This document shows, piece by piece, positions 60,140 to 64,000 of a DNA stretch of 64,000 nt (position 1 is its first letter; the number at the start of each line of letters is the position of its first letter). Under the pieces are notes generated by a model. That model saw only the letters and a program-made list of their open reading frames with translations. It did not search any database and was not told where the DNA came from. A program made the translations under genes and the position numbers. The stretch is taken from positions 333,463 to 397,462 of the forward strand of contig NZ_KB849236.1 in the NCBI RefSeq assembly GCF_000368045.1, read 5' to 3'. The stretch is from Acinetobacter johnsonii CIP 64.6 (GTDB lineage: Bacteria > Pseudomonadota > Gammaproteobacteria > Pseudomonadales > Moraxellaceae).

Positions 60140-61540
60140 TTAAAATGATTCCCCTTGCATGGATTCACTTTGAAAAACAATGGTAAAAATGATTCGACCA
60201 TTGAGGGATTCAGCCTGGATGGTCGCCCCAAGCATATCAAGAATAGATTTTGTTATGGCAAGCCCTAAGCCGGTTCCTTCTTCTGTTCTTTGTCTAGACG
60301 CATCTGTTCGATAAAAACGATCAAATAATCTGGATAGTTGTTCAGGAGAAATCTCAGGGCCTTCATTTTCAATTGAAAATATTGTGTTATCTAAATTCTG
60401 TTGAAGTTTTATCTGTATTGTAGAATTCTTGTTTCCATATTTAACTGCATTAGACAATAGGTTGCTGAGTGCGCGACGTAACATAGCAGGATCACCTTTT
60501 ACATTGCCAGATCCTGTTTGTTGAAGTGTCATATTTTTTTCGGCAGCTAGAGCGTCATAGAAATCAAATAAAGCGGTAACTTCTTTAATGAGGTCAATAT
60601 TCTGTAAGTTCTGTAAATTTAAGCCATGTTCTGCTTTTGCCAAGAAAAGCATATCGGACACCATTCGAGCCAAACGTTCAAATTCTTCTAAATTAGAAAA
60701 TAGTATTTCTTGATAAGTACCAATATCTCGGTTACGGGCGAGACATACTTGAGTTTGGGTCATTAAATTATTAATCGGTGTTCTAATTTCATGTGCTAAA
60801 TCAGATGAAAAATCGGAAAGTTTTTCTAAAGCTGACTCTAGTCTGTCCAGCATAGCATTGAAGGCGATTGCCAATGATTTTAGTTCGGTTGGTGTATGCT
60901 CAACTTCTAAACGTTCTGAAAGATGTTGAGCAGAAATTCCTTCTGCGACCTTAGCCATTTTTTGCACTGGTCTTAAACCTCTCCAGGTTGCAAACCAACC
61001 TAAAAACATTAAACAAATTGTACCAGCCAAACCAATATACAAAAGTTGACGCTTAAAATCTTTTAGAAAATGTAGATGTTCTGATGTATCGATCCCAACA
61101 ATAATTCGTACAGATTGTATTTCAGAATTTCTATTTATACCTGTAGTGTAGATCATGCCACGATAGGTCTTATTTTGAACTTGCCATTTAATCCATGAAT
61201 TATTTGCTGACTTGATTAAATTTTGAGTATTAATGATTGAGGATGCTGAACTAAATAAAATTTGGCCTGTCGGTCGTTCTATTTGGACCATAAGATCATG
61301 GTGTCCAACTAACGCATCTCTTAAATAAAGATTAAGTTCTGGAGAATTTTTAGGATGCTGTTGGAGAAGATTCTGAATAAGCTGGATTTTACCTTCTAAT
61401 TGGGTACGGTCTTGAGTTTCAAAATGATGCATTACTAATTTATTTATGAACAAACCCATAATAATTAGAATGAAAATAGTAGATAATGAGAAAATGATAC
61501 CGATCCGGAAACTGATCGCTCTGAATAAATTATTATTCAT
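60140..61540 (-). CDS. copS: Copper-sensing histidine kinase CopS/CusS
   Basis: A 466-residue inner-membrane sensor kinase. Membrane segments 11-31 and 167-187 enclose a periplasmic sensor (about 32-166) with several His (MHHFET, LVGHHDLM) that may bind copper. HAMP about 188-240; phosphoacceptor His250 in SSDLAHEIRTPINNL; N box SNLLSNAVKYG; G boxes and GTGLGLAITKSIL. Belongs to the CusS/PcoS/heavy-metal sensor kinase group. It overlaps copR by eight bases. Confidence 0.9.
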   Translation of the reverse strand: MNNNLFRAISFRIGIIFSLSTIFILIIMGLFINKLVMHHFETQDRTQLEGKIQLIQNLLQQHPKNSPELNLYLRDALVGHHDLMVQIERPTGQILFSSASSIINTQNLIKSANNSWIKWQVQNKTYRGMIYTTGINRNSEIQSVRIIVGIDTSEHLHFLKDFKRQLLYIGLAGTICLMFLGWFATWRGLRPVQKMAKVAEGISAQHLSERLEVEHTPTELKSLAIAFNAMLDRLESALEKLSDFSSDLAHEIRTPINNLMTQTQVCLARNRDIGTYQEILFSNLEEFERLARMVSDMLFLAKAEHGLNLQNLQNIDLIKEVTALFDFYDALAAEKNMTLQQTGSGNVKGDPAMLRRALSNLLSNAVKYGNKNSTIQIKLQQNLDNTIFSIENEGPEISPEQLSRLFDRFYRTDASRQRTEEGTGLGLAITKSILDMLGATIQAESLNGRIIFTIVFQSESMQGESF

Positions 61541-62213
61541 CCTCTACCTCTAGTACATACCCCATTCCTCGAATATTCTGAATTAATTTGGGAGTAAAGT
61601 TACTGTCAACTTTACTTCTTAATCGTTTAATAGCGACTTCAACGACATTCGTATCACTATCAAAATTCATATCCCAAATTTGAGAAGCAATCAGCGCTCT
61701 TGGTAAAATTTCACCTCGTCTACGCATAAAAAGTTCCATAAGCGCGAATTCTTTTGCCGTCAGATCAATGCGTTGACCCGCTCGCGTTACCCGACGTTTT
61801 CTCAAATCAAGTTCTAAATCAGCAATCTTAATAATATTACTATCTTCTCTTTGTTGCCCTCGTCTAAGGAGCGTTTTTATTCGAGCTAGAAGCTCTGCAA
61901 AAGCAAAAGGCTTAACTAAATAATCATCAGCGCCTAGCTCTAATCCTTTTACTCGATCTTCGATTTGATCTCGGGCGGTAAGAAAAAGAATGGGCATTGT
62001 TTTACCGCTGCTACGAATATCATTGATAATATTCCAACCATTTAGTCCAGGTAACATCACGTCTAAAATAATTAAGTCATACTCTTCAGAAAGAGCTTGA
62101 TGTTTACCCGTTAACCCATCTGTAACCCAGTCGGTAATATAGCCAGCTTCGGATAAACCTTGCTTGAGATAATCACCAGTTTTTTGTTCATCTTCAACTA
62201 ATAGTATTCTCAT
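61533..62213 (-). CDS. copR: Copper response regulator CopR/CusR (OmpR family)
   Basis: A 226-residue response regulator. The receiver has acidic pocket VEDE, phosphorylation site Asp51 (LIILDVMLPG), Thr in LFLTARD and Lys in YLVKPFAF. The C-terminal winged helix (about 130-222) has DLRKRRVTRAGQRIDLTAKE, DSDTNVVEVAIKRLRSKVD and IRGMGYVLE. It very likely binds the ATKACA-N4-TGTCAT boxes, including box D in front of its own gene (autoregulation). Confidence 0.92.
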   Translation of the reverse strand: MRILLVEDEQKTGDYLKQGLSEAGYITDWVTDGLTGKHQALSEEYDLIILDVMLPGLNGWNIINDIRSSGKTMPILFLTARDQIEDRVKGLELGADDYLVKPFAFAELLARIKTLLRRGQQREDSNIIKIADLELDLRKRRVTRAGQRIDLTAKEFALMELFMRRRGEILPRALIASQIWDMNFDSDTNVVEVAIKRLRSKVDSNFTPKLIQNIRGMGYVLEVEDE

Positions 62214-62275
62214 CTCAGAATCCTAAGTTATTCATTAAAACTATAATAACGTTATAAAACATCTGATCGAGATAG

Positions 62276-62291
62276 ATTACAAAAATGTCAT
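62276..62291. promoter_or_regulatory. CusR/PcoR-type copper box D
   Basis: ATTACA-AAAA-TGTCAT between divergent copRS and the Met/His-rich gene. It can serve both directions: 63 bases from the copR start and 71 bases from the other ATG. Confidence 0.75.
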
Positions 62292-62361
62292 TTTCAAGTC
62301 ACTTAGATGTTCAGTGCTTCACTTTATTGTAGTAGCAAGAAATTAACTTTTAGAGAAATTT

Positions 62362-62658
62362 ATGAAAACTGTAGTGCGTCGTAGTCTAACAATTTTAATG
62401 TGTGCTGGAACTTTAATTGCTGGTACTCAATCTTGGGCAAAAGATGTATCAACCTCAAGTGCCACTAAAACGGTAAAAGCACAGAAACCTTGTACAAAAC
62501 CTTGTAAAATGGAAAAAGATGACAAGACTCAGCAAGATCATAGTCAACATCAGTCTCCTAACTCATCTGACATGTCAAAAATGGATCATTCCATGATGAA
62601 TATGGACCATTCTAAAATGGATCATTCAAAGATGAATATGCCTAGTAGCAATAAATAA
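62362..62658 (+). CDS. Met/His-rich small exported protein
   Basis: 98 residues with a signal peptide (about 1-26, ending QSWA). The mature part has a Cys pair region (KPCTKPCKM) and then repeated SKMDHS / MNMDHSKMDHSKMNM units. Such MDHSxM repeats occur in periplasmic copper resistance proteins (PcoE/CopB leader type). Box D lies upstream and the oxidase gene downstream (89 bases), so it is the first gene of the pco-like operon. Confidence 0.7.
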   Translation: MKTVVRRSLTILMCAGTLIAGTQSWAKDVSTSSATKTVKAQKPCTKPCKMEKDDKTQQDHSQHQSPNSSDMSKMDHSMMNMDHSKMDHSKMNMPSSNK

Positions 62659-62747
62659 TTTTATAAATAGCGAGAAAGAAGTATTAAAGTTTATACTAAA
62701 TATTTGCTTTATTACTTCAATCTTGACCTTTCTAAAGGTGAGATAGA

Positions 62748-64000
62748 ATGTCAAAAAAGTTAAGTCATATACTCTTAATTGGAGTTGGTTTATTTTCATC
62801 AACTTGGGTAATGGCGGCAGTTAAAGAATATGATTTAACAATCGCTGAACAAACTGTAAATATCACAGGAAAACCAGTTGAGAGAATTACTGTAAATGGT
62901 AAATTCGTTGCACCACTTCTTGAATTTGAAGAAGGTGATGAGGCCGTTATCCGTGTTCACAATAAGTTAAAAAATCAGGACTCTTCAATCCATTGGCATG
63001 GCTTATTATTACCTGGAATTATGGATGGTGTACCTGGATTTAACAAATTTAATGGCATTGCCCCTAATAAAACTTATGAATATAAGTTTAAAGTCCGCCA
63101 AAATGGTACTTATTGGTATCATTCACATAGTAAAGGACAAGAACAAGACGGTTTATATGGTGCTTTTGTTATTTATCCTAAAGATAAAACTCCACTAACA
63201 GCTGCTGAAAAAACCGATAAAGATTACGTTGTTTTGCTTTCTGATTTTCATAATTCGACAAGTGATCAAATTATGAAAAATATTAAAAAAGAAGCAGACT
63301 ACTATCAGAACCGCCGCGAAACAGTATTCGATGTATTAAAACAAGTTAAACGTGATGGGCTAAAAGCGACTTGGCAAGACCGTTCTATGTGGAATCAGAT
63401 GCGAATGCTGAAAACAGATATGTCCGATGTGACTGGTTATACATTTTTAATGAATGGCAAGACACCTCAGCAAAATTGGACGGGTAACTTCAAAGCTGGT
63501 GAAAAAGTTCGCCTTCGTTTTATTAATGCTTCCGCTATGTCATTCTTTGATGTACGCATTCCAAACCTAAAAATGACTGTAGTCAGTGCTGATGGTCAAC
63601 CTGTAAAGCCCGTTCCTGTAGATGAGTTCCGTATTGGTACTGCTGAAACTTATGATGTCATTGTTGAACCGAAACAAGCCCATTATCAAATCGAAGCTGA
63701 ATCTATTGATCGTACTGGATTTTCGGTTGGAACCTTACATGAAGAAAGCAGACCAGCAGTCAAACAAATTGAGATGCCTAAGCCTCGTCCTCGTTCTTTA
63801 TTGACTATGGAGGATATGGGGATGGATCATGGCTCTTCATCTGGTATGAACCATGATATGTCTTCAATGCCAAATAAGACATCTGAAGACCATTCGATGC
63901 ATGGTATGAATCACGATATGTCTTCTATGAAAGGTATGGATCATGATATGTCTTCAATGAAAGATATGAATCATGATATGTCTTCTATGAAAGGCATGAA
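62748..64000 (+). CDS. pcoA: Multicopper oxidase, copper resistance (PcoA/CopA family), partial at window end
   Basis: The frame opens at ATG 62748 (GAG five bases upstream) and is still open at base 64000, giving 417 codons. Signal peptide about 1-24 (VGLFSSTWVMA-like). The first cupredoxin domain shows copper ligands HWHG (SSIHWHGLLLPG, type 2/3 sites) and the second pair YWYHSHS. MDGVPGFN is also typical. After about residue 345 comes a Met/His-rich segment with ten-residue repeats that continues past the end. PcoA/CopA oxidises Cu(I) to Cu(II) in the periplasm; the T1 site with the HCHxxxHxxxxM motif must lie outside the window. Confidence 0.92.
   Translation, partial: MSKKLSHILLIGVGLFSSTWVMAAVKEYDLTIAEQTVNITGKPVERITVNGKFVAPLLEFEEGDEAVIRVHNKLKNQDSSIHWHGLLLPGIMDGVPGFNKFNGIAPNKTYEYKFKVRQNGTYWYHSHSKGQEQDGLYGAFVIYPKDKTPLTAAEKTDKDYVVLLSDFHNSTSDQIMKNIKKEADYYQNRRETVFDVLKQVKRDGLKATWQDRSMWNQMRMLKTDMSDVTGYTFLMNGKTPQQNWTGNFKAGEKVRLRFINASAMSFFDVRIPNLKMTVVSADGQPVKPVPVDEFRIGTAETYDVIVEPKQAHYQIEAESIDRTGFSVGTLHEESRPAVKQIEMPKPRPRSLLTMEDMGMDHGSSSGMNHDMSSMPNKTSEDHSMHGMNHDMSSMKGMDHDMSSMKDMNHDMSSMKGM
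63843..64000 (+). repeat. 30-bp tandem repeats encoding GMNHDMSSMK units
   Basis: Units at 63843-63872, 63903-63932, 63933-63962 and 63963-63992, and the start of another at 63993, encode G-M-(N/D)-H-D-M-S-S-M-(K/P). Three are contiguous. They form the Met/His-rich insertion of the multicopper oxidase; the repeat number could vary between strains by slippage. Confidence 0.85.

Noticed and set aside
63843..64000. 30-bp repeats considered as a CRISPR array
   Set aside because: Units are contiguous without spacers and stay in frame within the multicopper oxidase, so they are protein repeats.

Overview
The window looks like Acinetobacter chromosome (gamma-proteobacterium, about 40% G+C by eye). 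The evidence is the gene content and order: a UbiC-UbiA pair, a trpGDC cluster, glnA behind a sigma-54 promoter, GreB, an L,D-transpeptidase, a DUF4105 protein, and IS6 (IS1006/IS1008-like), IS982 and IS5/IS903-group elements of the kind common in that genus. Species cannot be fixed from the sequence alone. Bases 1-34.9 kb are ordinary, densely packed core genome. In order: an SCP2 protein, an MltF-like lytic transglycosylase, greB, two identical tRNA-Ser(UGA) genes, a TetR-EamA exporter pair, a second TetR with an MDR oxidoreductase, a pirin, an L,D-transpeptidase, hemE, a globin-coupled diguanylate cyclase, folE, an Smr protein, a small acyl-CoA ligase/SDR/cupin cluster facing a MalT-like regulator broken by one in-frame amber codon, trpGDC, glnA with NtrC sites, ubiCA and a lipoprotein lipase-like hydrolase. 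At about 34.9-35.05 kb a truncated nuclease-like gene marks the left edge of an accessory island that runs to the window end. Bases 35-49.2 kb are a patchwork of decayed insertion sequences (IS903-group, IS66, two IS3 fragments, IS982). Between them lie hipBA, an XRE regulator with duplicated operators facing an unknown gene, a DASS anion transporter, and a segment bounded by two direct 819-bp IS6-family copies. That segment carries an orphan antitoxin, a CadR-type MerR regulator and a Cys-rich CDF cation exporter, so it is a pseudo-compound transposon for Cd/Zn-type resistance. Remnants of czcA and czcD, a dsbA gene, another truncated gene and an intact IS903-group element follow. Bases 49.2-64 kb form a copper-handling island: CopA P-type ATPase with CopZ; CopC-CopD; a DUF2789 protein; an operon of a Met-rich periplasmic protein, DUF2933, an isoprenylcysteine-methyltransferase-like membrane protein, a YHS-domain P-type ATPase and a DUF4010 membrane protein; a CopRS two-component system; a Met/His-rich small protein; and a multicopper oxidase that runs off the end. 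Four 16-bp palindromes of the form ATKACA-N4-TGTCAT, plus one weaker copy, sit upstream of these transcription units. They have the same architecture as the known CusR/PcoR box and probably tie the island into one CopRS regulon: cytoplasmic Cu(I) is pumped out by two different ATPases and is oxidised or bound in the periplasm by the oxidase and the Met-rich proteins.
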